Source: Paraconiothyrium sp. Pb-2020
Lineage: Eukaryota; Ascomycota; Dothideomycetes; Pleosporales; Didymosphaeriaceae
Direction of reading: 5' to 3'
NCBI GenBank assembly: GCA_022419385.1
Contig: JAJUBI010000004.1
Location: 4,011,286 to 4,075,285, forward strand
Length of the DNA stretch: 64,000 nt
Shown here: piece by piece, positions 45,470 through 57,000 of the stretch
Layout of the letters: each line of letters starts with the position of its first letter
How positions within the stretch are numbered: position 1 is the first letter of the stretch
Program-made: the position numbers and the translations under genes
Notes under the pieces: generated by a model
Seen by the model: only the letters and a program-made list of their open reading frames with translations
The model's database searches: none
What the model was told of the DNA's origin: nothing

Positions 45470-45792
45470 TCAATTTGGCATCTGACAATCGCGGCACTCG
45501 ATACCGGTAGCACCATCGCCAGTATACTACAACAATAATCAGTTTCCATTTCCGCTTACGCAGTCCATTGTGTAAGACCTACCTCAAGGCTCCCCCCACA
45601 AGCCCAGCAATCACCCACCGAGCCCGCCTCGCGCTCTTCACCTCCGTTGTCCTTGGTTGCAAACCATCGAACACCATTGTTGGTGCGATGCTTTGGTTCA
45701 TCGCACTTCTTCTTTGATGCTGGTGTGAGTGTAAGATCGATGACCGTGATCTTAGATGTCGAATTTGTTTTCTTGAACTCTGTGACGGACAT
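45470..45792 (-). CDS. Small putative zinc-ribbon protein, 88 aa
   Basis: Exon 1 is 45792-45583, intron 45582-45527 (56 nt, GTAGGT...GTTGTAG), exon 2 45526-45470; phase 0. The spliced product ends with CWACGGSLE joined to YTGDGATGIECRDCQMPN, which gives CxxC-x16-CxxC, a zinc-ribbon-like spacing split exactly by the intron. Residues 1-60 are Lys/Thr-rich and probably unstructured (SKITVIDLTLTPASKKK). The second CxxC pair appears only after splicing, which is the main support for the model. No family name can be given. It could be a metal-binding fragment or a small nucleic-acid-associated protein; unproven. Confidence 0.5.
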
Positions 45793-46612
45793 CGTGTATC
45801 TATATATACATGTTAGCGTATGGCTCGTGTGTTCGCTACAGTGACGCACCAGCGAACGGGTAGGTAAGTAGCGTTTGACTTTGTGTCACGAGTTGACTCT
45901 TCAGGTTTGTTGGTCCATATAGTGTGAGGATGATCTTTTATAAACCTCCTTCAACTTCGTGTTCGCTCACTGACCCTCGGTAAAAATGTTGCGCTCCTCG
46001 ACTGCGATTACAAGTAAGGGCTCGTGCGAGCTCTCTCACCATCGAAGAGAGATATTCCACTGAAAGAAAGCCTTCGCTGGCATCGATCCGTTGTAGTCGT
46101 TCGTAGAACATGCTATCGCAGCGAGGCATCATCAAGAGCTTTCGGTACCGGGGAAGAGTGCAACATAAGGATTTTCTTGTTATTGATGCGTGTTTTGAGC
46201 ACCGTGTGAAAGATGTGTGAAAGACGTGAGCGTAATTCGCGATGTTCATTGTCGATATAACGGGCTACAGTATTTCATTGTGTTGCAGCTGAAGTCGAGG
46301 CAGCAACTATAATGAACACTCTTGCTCGTAAGGCCAGGTAATTGGATTCGACGAGATCTGCGAAGGAAGGGCCCTGCTCAAGATTAGGGGAAAGAGCTAT
46401 CCAAGAAGACAGTAGCACCTCCAAACCATGGTAGATAGCTGAAGCAAGCCTAATAACCAACCTTTCACATCTCTATAGTCGTTCGTCATAGAACCAGGTA
46501 GGCCACCACACGCTCCATGGTGAGAGACCCTTCGATTTTCTGACTGTGAAAGTTGTCCACTTTGTAGTGATACTACAGGCCTTTGCTCGGCATCAATATA
46601 CCTCCATTTACG
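45793..46612. other. Intergenic stretch, no supported gene
   Basis: Divergent spacer between the small double-CxxC gene (minus) and the hypothetical gene at 46613 (plus). A 103-residue minus frame (45938-46249) lacks any motif and is not called. Confidence 0.45.
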
Positions 46613-47284
46613 ATGAATCGCACGGACTCTCTACGCGATGACTCCCCAGCGACACTGCCCGGCTCCCCTCATGTAACGAGGTCGGAAAGCGAGCCCACGA
46701 TCACGCCTCCGCTGCTGCCGAAGCTACTGTCACTGAAGCCGCGACCATTGAATTGTGCAGCAGATGTAGCGGTAGAAGAGGCCAAACACAGGCTGGATCG
46801 AATGTTCTGCAAAGTTGAGTCTTCGCATGGACATGCGCCGCCAGCAGTGAGGTGGCCACACCATCTTCCACCCACATCTTTGCAGCTGCCGAGCCTACGG
46901 TCTATTCTCCCGGATATCGAGGAGATGCATGAAGGTCCCAAAGCTAGCTCATCTGCTGAAGCTGGTCCCTCTAAGCAAAATCATCGTGAGCGTGAGGACA
47001 GCGTACTTCGATCCTTTCCAGCTCCACCTTTTTCACAGTCTCCGAGAAGCTCAAGACTCCGCGATGACCGAACCGACACTTCAGACGAGCGCCGGAAACG
47101 ACCTCATGATCAAAGCCTCTCGACTCCACAACGAAAGAGCCGAGTGGGCCGAGACGAGGAGGAAGAAGACTTCAAAAGCGCGCAACGAGACTTCGCGAGA
47201 CGCCGACGGTTGGCGCCACCACCATCCAAAAAGTCGCGAAGAATGGATTATGGGATACGGCAGGAGACACACAAGGAATGGTAA
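46613..47284 (+). CDS. Hypothetical basic, disordered protein, 223 aa
   Basis: A single exon from an ATG at 46613. The N-terminal part is Ser/Pro-rich with SPHVTRSESEPTITPPLLP. A short helix-like piece (DVAVEEAKHRLDRMFCKVE, about 58-76) is followed by LQLPSLRSILPDIE, a Leu/Pro-spaced motif of the sort seen in fungal regulators. The C-terminal third is highly charged with probable nuclear localisation signals (DERRKRPHDQ, RRRRLAPPPSKKSRR). No DNA-binding domain is visible. It is probably a nuclear protein; the function is unknown. Confidence 0.55.
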   Translation: MNRTDSLRDDSPATLPGSPHVTRSESEPTITPPLLPKLLSLKPRPLNCAADVAVEEAKHRLDRMFCKVESSHGHAPPAVRWPHHLPPTSLQLPSLRSILPDIEEMHEGPKASSSAEAGPSKQNHREREDSVLRSFPAPPFSQSPRSSRLRDDRTDTSDERRKRPHDQSLSTPQRKSRVGRDEEEEDFKSAQRDFARRRRLAPPPSKKSRRMDYGIRQETHKEW

Positions 47285-48032
47285 GGGGTGCTGAAGTCCA
47301 AGGAGCCCGAAGAAATTGAGTCTCTAAGACTTCGTCTGTATCATTGAGCGAAGGCCCGGAGTAGGTCAAGGTAGAATCCTTCGTTGCCGAGTATATTCAG
47401 ATTATCTCCGGATTTTTCATGTGTTGATCGCCTGTCGTATGTGAGTTTATCGTAGAGACAGAGAAGTACGCCCTCGGAAATTTGGCATCAGCTGCGCAAT
47501 GGAGAGCACAATTTGTTGCTTTATATTGTCTACATATCCCTAGGAGGGGTTTTGTTTGTCAGATATGCCAGTCATGCCATCAGTTTCTCGAATTTCATGG
47601 AGAACAGGGAGGGCAACGGAGTTCAGTGTCCCAGGAGAGACTGAAAGCTAAGGTCAGCGGATGAGGGGATGGTTGGGGTTGAGATGGATATTCTATTCTA
47701 AATTGTGCTGCTATACATGTAAACATGTCCACTTTCTCTGAATTCTCGGCACACTTTTTTAAGAAACCGTAAAAGTGATGAAACATTCATGAGCGCTGGT
47801 GACGCGAGAATGAAACAACATAGAATGAGCCGTTATGACGCTCTAAAACTGTAGTCTTCGCTAAGCCCGTTAAGGCAGAAGCATTTTGGAGGCTCTGAAC
47901 GCGCATCTTGATTAAGTCCAACTTTGGAGTAAACCAGGAAAATACGTGCTGGATCTGGCGTCATGATCTTATCTCAGACCACCGTAACCCCAGAACTATC
48001 CGCCTTAGTGCGCTGGTTTTGGTGATGATGTT
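47285..48032. other. Intergenic stretch between convergent genes
   Basis: 3' flanks of the hypothetical gene (plus) and the MYND gene (minus). No frame, RNA or repeat is supported. Confidence 0.45.
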
Positions 48033-49532
48033 TTAGCGCGTTCGGACGCCTTGATCCATCGTGTTGACAGCGAGCTGGTAGAGAGGTAGGTTCTCCACCC
48101 AATCCGCACCGAATGTCATCAGAATGGCCTTCATATCATCGTTTGAAGGGGACCTTCCGGCACCGACGCGCTCCCGAATGACTGACTGCATCTCTCGCAC
48201 CTTGGTGATCTTCTGCTGCTCTGAATCGCTGGGTGGTCGGGGTGACCAGCTTGGCGCGCCGTTGTCCAGGTCCGCCGCTATGACATATGCCGGAGAGCCA
48301 GGAGGAGGATTCAACAGCACCTCGGCACGAACTTCATCGTAGTCCTTCAGGATGCTGTCCCGCCATTGTGGGCCGAAAAGCAACTGCACGTTGGCTGCGG
48401 TGTCTTTCCCAGTGACAACTAGCCGGCGCAGTGGCATCCTGTACGTATGTGTCAGCAAGATTATCGTCAAAGGGAAGAGATACGCCTACATGGTGCCCTG
48501 ACGGTCGGAAGCTGATGACGGAAGTTTCAGGTTGAGTGTAGCAGCAAGTGCTTTGGCCTCTGCGGATTTATGGGCATCGGTATTGTAGTATGTGTGAGCC
48601 GCGCCGATCAAGGCAGCTGCACCAGCAGATGCTTTGGGGAGCGCATTCTTGCTCGGGCGGTTCGCAAAGCAGGCAGGCTTGTGCTTCTTCCAATGGGCTT
48701 TCTGACATTCTGTGGAGCAGTACAAAGCCTTCTTGCAGGCGCCACATTTCTTCAATGGCGATGGAGTGTCGTTGCGATGCTTCCGACAATGATGGCACTG
48801 CGATTCGTCGCCGAGCTGGACAGCGGAGCCAGTGGCTTGGATGGCAGATTGGTTGCGCGTCGATTGTCCGTCCTGATGCACAGCCTCTGCCAGCTGGCCC
48901 AGTAACTCGGACCAGCATTCATCGGTGATGCTCTGTTCCTCTCCACTGCACACTGGCACGACGCAAAGTCCCTCTGGTAATCCATTGTAGGCGAATAGAG
49001 GCTCCAGAGCCGCAGCCAATCCCGCATCGTCAGTAGACCAGCTCCATGGGGCCTTCGCTTCAGCCATTGTTCGTCCGGCCGGATCCTGAAATTGTTTTAT
49101 GAATGCTTCCAAAAGATATGGTAGCATCTTCGCAGCCCTCTCTTTGGCGGTCAACGTCGTTGGAATCTGGAATGGTCCTGCTGTCAACTGGAACCTGCTC
49201 TGCGGATGTACAACAACGACTAGGTCGCCAGGAGGCTCAAAAGGCACCTGTAATGAAAGTAAGTTACACACCAATAGCACTGGTACTCCAGGATATATCG
49301 GATGGTACAAGGGAGAGTCGCCAACTATCATCGTGGTGCAGAGTACAAGACGCTGCGAAAACACATCGTCTTCTATATTCGGGTCCTGAAAAATGCCAAA
49401 TCCTGCTCATCTAGGCGTAATGGCATCAGGAATACGTACATGGCGAGTTCGAAAGACCCAGTGATTAGGCAAGCCCGTGGGTGTAGTTTGCGGCCGAGGA
49501 AGGCGCTTGAAAGCGTTGATGATGTCCGTCAT
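48033..49532 (-). CDS. MYND-type zinc-finger protein, 464 aa
   Basis: Three exons: 49532-49440, 49385-48490 and 48438-48033; introns of 54 and 51 nt in phase. The MYND finger at about 228-270 is complete: CHHC, eleven residues later CGAC, then CSTEC and H-x3-H-x3-C (KAHWKKHKPAC). MYND modules bind proline-rich peptides and bring proteins together. There is no SET domain, so it is not a SMYD methyltransferase. The first 210 residues (PGDLVVVVHPQSRF, ERAAKMLPYLLEAF) look like a folded fungal-specific region, and the C-terminal part contains FGPQWRDSILKDYDEV and MTFGADWVENLPLYQLAV. Inside exon 2 a 24-nt GT...AG block (49248-49271) is in frame and intron-like; I kept it as coding. Confidence 0.85.
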
Positions 49533-52145
49533 GGCTCAATAGACGATGATCCCAAGTCGGATGCGTAGGGACAGATTATGCACGCGCTACCTGGACTCGA
49601 GTAGCAGTGGTCAAGACGTGAGATCTGCGGGTAGAAAAGTGGTTGTGTCGAAGCATTGACTGTATATGCGCGATAGCGGTGGAGGTCGACTAGCGCTGTA
49701 TTTGCGGGCGCTAGCCTACTTGTGTAACAACAACGACCGGACCTTTGCTCCTGCCATACATTATGAGTAGTCACAAATGGCAGCATACCGCAACAGCGAT
49801 ATAAAATTTTCCGTCGCTACGTCGACATATGCAACCGGCGTTTGTGAATTACACCGTACGCCGTGCGGGACGGTCTATCAGGAGAGATGTGGAGGAGTGT
49901 ATCTAAACGCCTCGCAAAACTCACTTGATGCTCGTTCTCGAGTAACGCTTAGGCCTCATCATGTAACAGAAACTGAATAGGTCGACGGAAATCCTTTTCA
50001 GCTAGACCAGCACCGGGGTCCATTATGCACTTCACCCCCAGGCCGGGAGGATGCACCCACAATAATTAGATAGAGGTAGACCAAGTCCCGATGTGTCGCC
50101 GTACGCATTTTCCATGTATGTAGCCGTGGCTATCCCAAGCCATTGAGGTGACAGGGTAGGAGGAAGTTGACAAGACTCGCAACGAGGTTAGGAAAGTGTG
50201 TACAAGTCCGAGCGAGTATGGACAGCGACGAGCTTTCCAAATACGTTCCAGTAAGAAGATGAAATGTGCACAAGCAATAGTTGGTTCTCACCTTCCCCAA
50301 ATACTGCCGCACGTCCATATCCTCGCTCTCCATGTTGTACACCTCATTCCTCAGTTCAGTGTTACACTGGCCGGCTAATGGTAATTCTCTCGAAAAGGCT
50401 CCGTCTTCACGGCTGTCGCACTGGCGCTCTTTCTTCGCCCTTCACCGTCCGACCCTATATTTCTGCGTGCACCAACACGGAAGATAAATCTTTTGATCAT
50501 GCACACACCCGCGCCGAGCCTTACCGAGCAGCGTTCGGTGTTTAGCAACAGGAAGGTACGTCCTCACAATAGATGAAGGACGATGGACGACGGACAGGGG
50601 ACAAATGACGCTGCCGGCACATGCGTTTCCTCCACATGAAATTTCACGGCAAAGCAACGCAAATGTCAGCAATTCAACGGGAGGCCAGTCCATCTAAAGT
50701 CATCAGCCCACCCTTCGACCCCACTACCAAACACACCCCGATTGTGACTTCTCCAACCGAAACGCTCACCGCACCACAAAAGCAAATCCGTCGTCCGTCG
50801 TCCTTCGTACGGGACGTACGCCCTGGCAAATGCAATGCAAAACGGCCCATGCAAAGTAAGCGAACCCCTCGGACTCCTCACGTCAAAGCCCAGGACAGGT
50901 CAAACCGCATCGTATGCACGCACGCACCTCGGCATCCACTTCGCATCCCCGTCCAACACAATGCTCTAGGAAGTACTCTATGTACATGTGGAGGACAAAC
51001 TCAGCCTGTTTGATGCGCGCACACGCGCTCCACATCCCCTGAACGCCAGCCCCAGGAGTCCATTCCCGAGCCGCGCTCCCTATTATTGTCCATTGTCAAA
51101 AGACCCCAACTTTATTGCGCCCCGACGACGCACGCGCGACTCATTGACGCCGCCGCGTCGCCCATCCTTTCGTGTCTCGCACAAAGTAACAAAGGTGTCC
51201 TAACCTCCAAACGGCAACGCACCTGGGCAATGTCGAACTAGGACTAGCCTAGCTCAGATGCACTCCCCACGTAATGAGCAAGCTGAAGCGCACGCGCACG
51301 CCACTAAGTCGGCTGTCGGCGCCCCTCAAAGCTTCAGAGAACGCATGTACTTCGTATACCGCATTAGTCAGGTCAATGAGAATCCGGTCAGCTGTGACTT
51401 TGCTTTGTTGACCTGAATCATCTGCAAGCGTGCCACCACTTCTGTTCAACAAAGAGTCCGTTCGTATTCATTCGTGGCCAGTGAATCAAGTAAACTCCTC
51501 TTAATTTGCACTGTTGCACGAACTTGGGATGAGGCGTACTCCGCGGCGCCAGCGCTAGTAATCCTGCACCTTCCATATTTGCCGAGGGTGACCGCAGCGC
51601 GAGCTCCGCTAGAATTTACCTGCAGCCAATGAGAGCCTAGCTTTTCCAACATCACATCACTCCGTCCTCCCAGGTGAATGAGAACCACGGCGCGGGCCAT
51701 CGCTACCGTTCGCTTCAAGATCCATTTCAATACCACTACATCACAATTACACGGATAGACAGTTTTCAGTGATGCTCGATGGTGAATCCTATTCGTGTAA
51801 TCCCTGCGAACCACCGAAGGCTCGGGAACACTGATCTGATCTACTAAAGATATCCGAAGGTTCCGATGCATATTGGAGATGCCCTCTCCATCTTGTTCGC
51901 ACTGATGCTGTGTGCTGCCAGTCCGCAGATGCTGGACTCATAACGCCTTGAAGATGCTGAAAATGAGATGCATGATAAGCTGGCTCTAAACGACCAGCGT
52001 ACTTGAAATAAAACCACCCAATGCAATGCAACGCTTGAACGCAGGCAATAAAAGACGAGGAAAAAGATCAAGGAAATCCACAGGAGCCGTCGTTGGGAAC
52101 CGTCGACTCCGAACAAGTGTATGTACAGTGTGGAATGAGATTCTC
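49533..52145. other. Intergenic stretch, 2.6 kb, no supported gene
   Basis: Several short frames on both strands (for example 50621-51013 plus, 51446-51871 minus) have no domain and no consistent splice context. It holds the promoter of the MYND gene and the 3' flank of the cyclin gene. Confidence 0.45.
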
Positions 52146-54065
52146 TCAACGGAAGATGGGCTGCTGCGGAACGGGAAGTTGGTTGTATTGATTGACCTCA
52201 GGCCATGCGCCATGGTCCATGTACGGGAGTGGCCCGGAACGACGGTCGGCCGTAGGGCGACCAAGGGGCTGATATTGCATTTGATCATATGCAATGTTGC
52301 GGGCCGGATTGTGCATCGAAGTTGACGGTGGAGGCACGAGCAGTGTGTGAACACCACGAACCGGCCGGTACGGCGACTGGCGCTGGTTGAGGAAGTACGA
52401 CGGAGACAGCCGCTGCCCGGTCACAGGATAGGTCGCACTTGTTGGCGAAGACCCGGCCGAGGGCGGATACGGGCTGACTTGGCGCGACCGTTCTGTTGTC
52501 GGTGTCTGCGTAGAGAAGATGGAAGGAGGTGCTGTCGAAGTAGGTGTGCTGACAGGTTGCTGCCACTGGACTGGAGGAGGGTAGACCATAGCCATGGAAC
52601 GACCTCCCGGTACGGATGGCGGGAGCTCTGACCAATTCTTGACCTGCATAGGGGGGTTGGAATGCGGGGCCGGAATGGATAGACTGGGTAGCGGCGGAAG
52701 CCTGTTCAACGATGGAGGCTGCTCGAAAGACCTGTTGACGGGCGCTTGCAGCGTCGGGATCAGCGGTGCGTTGCTGTAAGGACCTGGGGCAAATCCATGA
52801 GCGTGTCTCTTTGGTGGCGGCTCCACGGTGTAGTCAGAACTGCGTTTCCGTTGAATGGGACCCAGTTCCGGTAGAGGACCAATCGGGGACACGGCAGTCG
52901 ACGTAGCTTGCGGTTGCAAAAGTGGGGTGTTGGAGAATTGGCTGTGAGAAGGAGAGTACAGCATCTGCACAGGGGGAGATGGTTGTTGAGACGTCGGAGG
53001 CGAAGGCACAAAATTGGGACGAGCGAGCTGAGCTGGGAATGCGTTGACTGGGCTGATGGCACTGGGCGGCGGTACTTTGGACGCTCGATCGAAAAAGGTT
53101 CCGAACTTCCCGAGGATGATATGCCACTCTTCCCACTTCTTTTGCGAGGTGAACAAGCTGTATCTCATATTGCTGAGGAACTCCACCTCCATGACATGAA
53201 CCTCCTGTACAGAGATTCCGGAAACCTCGGCCCACGTCTTATTGGTGTATGTGTTGTCATCGAGAAATTTATTGCCCAACATCAAAGCCACGGTCAGCAG
53301 GCGATATTCGCTGCCCGGTTTTCCCTTCACCGTTGGGTTGGTGAGCTTCAATCGGTATATAAAGAGCAATGCCAAGAGAATCACGTTCTGTGCGACCTGT
53401 GTGGTTGTGAGAATGGTAGTGACCCATTTCCTGAAGCCAGTCGTCGGGATAGCATCTGGCGAAAGGGGCTGGATAGCCATTTTGGGTGAGCTGCCATCTA
53501 GGACCTGTTTCAAGACCGTCGAACTTTCGAACCAGAAAAGGCACGTCACCTAGAGGAAGTTAGCAACCGCGAGGCAGCGAATGGTCATTGCCAAACTCAC
53601 CTCGGCGGCTAATTGCGGCAGACCTTCCTGAGGAGTGCTGATGGAAGCCGGCACCCTGAGATTAGCTGATATCTTCCGCTGTGCAGTGCTTTGCACGGGT
53701 TGCTGAGGCGCCATGCTGTGTACGGATTGCTGAGGCTGTCTTGTCGGGCTTTGTGGTGTTACTGTTCTTGAATTGCCGATCGCAGGCAACTGATATCCAT
53801 ACTCTTGGCCGGTGCCTTCTGTTGACGGCAGAGAGACCACTCTTACTGCTGAGCCGGGGAAGTCTGACGATGGCGTGAGCGGCTGGGCCCTCTGACTGGT
53901 CCTCAAAGCATCGAGCCCGAGGTGACTGTTGAACTGCGGCATAGGCAGCTGCATCTGGCGGGTGGCATCCATCTTGAGCGATGAGCGGGAGGGAGCGTAG
54001 AAGTCGAAAGGACGCTCCCGGGGGAGGGCGTGAGGCATTGGATGGGGGAGCTGTAGCTCGAGCAT
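52146..54065 (-). CDS. Pho80/PCL-type cyclin with long Pro/Ser-rich tail
   Basis: Two exons, 54065-53601 and 53549-52146, with a 51-nt intron (GTGAGT...CTAG); 622 aa. The cyclin box (about 194-285) has the PHO80-like order: GFRKWVTTILTTTQVAQNV, ALLFIYRLK, GSEYRLLTVALMLGNKFLDD, NTYTNKTWAEVSGI and VHVMEVEFLSNMRYSLF. Such cyclins bind a Pho85/Cdk5-type kinase and act in nutrient, cell-cycle or polarity signalling. The 155-residue N-terminal part and about 330 C-terminal residues are Pro/Gln/Ser-rich, low complexity, with many Ser/Thr-Pro sites that could be phosphorylated. The ATG at 54065 is the first in frame. The specific PCL class cannot be set by eye. Confidence 0.9.
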
Positions 54066-57000
54066 GTGGACGGCGGAGGTGAGGGTAGAGCGGAGGCCAA
54101 GGCTCAGCGTGGGTTGGGCATGTGAGGAGCCGTCGTTTAAGTCTGAGTGAAGAGTGTTTGCGTCTTCACGACAGGACCCATGCGGAGGCGTTGTGGTGCT
54201 CAGAGGAGGCTAGGCAAAGCAAGGGAAGCGTCCGTGTTGTTCAATTGTTGACGGTATGCCGGGCAAATGAGACTAGGCAGTAATTGGCCAGCGTCTGGGT
54301 TCGTGAGCAGGTTCGGTGAAGAGGCAAAGAAGGTGCTGGGCAATAAAGGAAACCGTGGTGAAGGGGTGCATAGAGGTTAGCAGGCTAGCCGTAGGCGGAG
54401 GCTGGCGATTGTGCCGTAATGGGCCTGGGATTGTTGCCCCGGGCCGCGTGCTGCTTGACAAGCATGGCTTGGGGCCGTTGGGGTGATAAAACAGCACAGA
54501 ATTCACAGAGTGTGAAGGGCAAGGCTCGGAAGGTTCCAGGCATGGGGACTGATCGTAGCTTCTGACTTCATCAGGCCGTGCGCGGTGCAGGGGCGGCCCA
54601 GGCAGGCAGCCGCGAGTGAGGGCGTCCGAATGGGGGATGGCGGCCCCTGCGGCGAACGCGCGCTGCTGAGTGGCCGTGAGTGGCCGCGCTGGCCTGCACG
54701 CTTTGTCTGGTGCTTGTCCCATTCCGCTGCCAGAGCCCTCGCCAAAGAGCCCACCGCAGCACCGACAAAGCCCCGCCCCGGCAGCCGTGGGCGTCTGCAT
54801 CATGGACCAGACTGACCAGAGTGCCCATGGCGCGGCCCAGCGTGCAAACGCAAGCAGTCCGCTAGCGAGCCCTCCGCGGTCAGCCAGAGACACTGCGCGC
54901 ACTGCCCGAGTGGCCAGCGGCCGCTTTGTGTGCAGTCATGCTTGCGTCTGGGCGCACCCCTAGCGGCACGGCGGCACAAGAGACAGCCTGGAGGACTGCA
55001 ACGCCGACTGCTGCGTGCGTTTGCCGTGCACGCTGCAACAATGGGCCGCGACCAGACACGACCTCAGCCCTCGACCGCCGCCGTCATGGGATTTGATTAT
55101 CCGCGCCGGCGACCGCCATCTGACCCGCTCCCTACCCAGTCGTGTCGTTTAGATGCGCGGTGCTGCCCCGAAGCGTGTCAAGCCTGGCTGGGGCGCCACG
55201 GCCTCGTCGCCAACCTCCGCCTCAGCACCCGCCGCCCGCCCTGATTGGGCCTCCCGCGGGCTGCGCGCATTGTCGTGCGCGTCGACGGCCTCACAGCCAG
55301 CTCACACAATGCCTACCATCACCACAGTAGCCTCGCCCGCCGGTGGGTCGCCAGCCTGCCATGGCAGACGAGCAGCGCAGACGCTCCTTGCCTGCGGCAC
55401 GGCCAAGCCTTCCACAGAGCTCAGGATGACGAGCACACTCCCACAAACCACCCGCCCGTCGTGTCTAGCCGCGACTATAGTAGCACTCCACGTCGTGGGC
55501 ATGAGCTGCGCAGACGGCCGTCTCCAAGCGGATCCATGGGCCAATCACCGCGCGGCGGGCGGGCTGGAATGGCATTTCGCGACCATCATTCCGTCCCATG
55601 CCGTGTGTCTGATTTGCTGCCAAAGCCCTGCCATGGTGTCCTCTCCGCTGCAGAATGGAAGCGAACGAACGGCAACCGCAAGTCTGAGTCTGAGCGGTAA
55701 GTAAGGTATCAGGATCCAGATTCGATACGAACAGCAAAGCCGCCGTGGCTCGCGCAAATAACATCGTCTTACCCTAACCATCGTCTTGTTCCGACCCCGA
55801 ACCCTGTCCAACGCGACGCTGCGCAGGCTGAGTTTCGAGCGAGCTGCTGATCGATGAATCCTCTTTTTGCAAATTGCGTTGCGTCGTGCGCACGCCCCAA
55901 TCAAGACGCCCGCCGTCGCCGACTGCATCCCTCGGTGCGTCCTGTCCGGCGAATGGCACGCTGCACAGAGGCCAGATTGCGCCGTTCCAAGTTGAGGCAG
56001 TCTGCACCGCAGGTCCGTCGTCCACCAGCGCCCCTGCGAAACACGCATACACGTATTGATCCTGCGCTCCCACTCATCAACACCGTCACTTCCGGCTTTG
56101 CTTGGATGCTTGGACTGCTGAAAAGGCTAGGGTTCGCGGCTGGGTGTTTCCACTCCCTGACCACGAATGCAGGCCGTCACCGACGCTGCAAACGCTGCTC
56201 TACGTCCAAGGGGTAAAATGCACCCGCTTTGCGGTTTGCGAATCCCTCCCTCATTCACCCAGCAACACCGTCCGGAGCTGACATTGCTTTTCGAGTTGGC
56301 ATTCCGCTTGGCGGCCTGCGACGAGAATGCTGGCAGGGTCGACGCCTCGGGCAGACGCTAACCGTGCAACCGTGACGGTCCATCATAATGCAACTGAAGG
56401 CGCAAGTGCAGGGGTCTGGACGACGAAGATTGTCAACTGTCTCTGCGCCGGCGCGGTGACGACTCGAATTTTCTTGTGAGAGTGGGGTGAGATGGCCAGC
56501 ATCTCCGCTGGTCTTCCGCACCCGCCCAGCCGGAGTGGTGTGGTACTAAACCCATACGTAATCAACCCCCCTCGTCCGTTCTCTATCGATACATTGATGG
56601 GCCACTCGAAGGCGTACCCCTTGCGAACCTCCGTCAGTCTATCAAAAACCATCGTCAAACTAGTCGCAGTTGCTATTCACGGCCACAGTGACATTCTCGA
56701 TCGATCACTGCCGAGGCCAGAAGCTCACGAGAGCGAGCCGATGCAGTTCCCCATGTGCGATGTCTCCCGGACCAGGAGATGTGCAGACAACAATACACAC
56801 ATGACTCAGCACGATACGGCTAGGTTGGTGCGGCTGCATCTGTCCTCCCTGCACGCTTCCATCTCAGATTTCTAATGCGCATCTGGACGCCTGCTCGCCG
56901 TAAAGTAGCTGCTATCGTGATACGACCATGGGCAGGAATGCAGCAATGGTGATGTGGCTCCAGAGCCGTGCATCCGTCCAGCAGGACACTTGTTGGAAGA

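Noticed and set aside
54273..54902. 209-codon minus-strand frame with partners on the other strand
   Set aside because: Low complexity in GC-rich DNA upstream of the cyclin gene; no motif.
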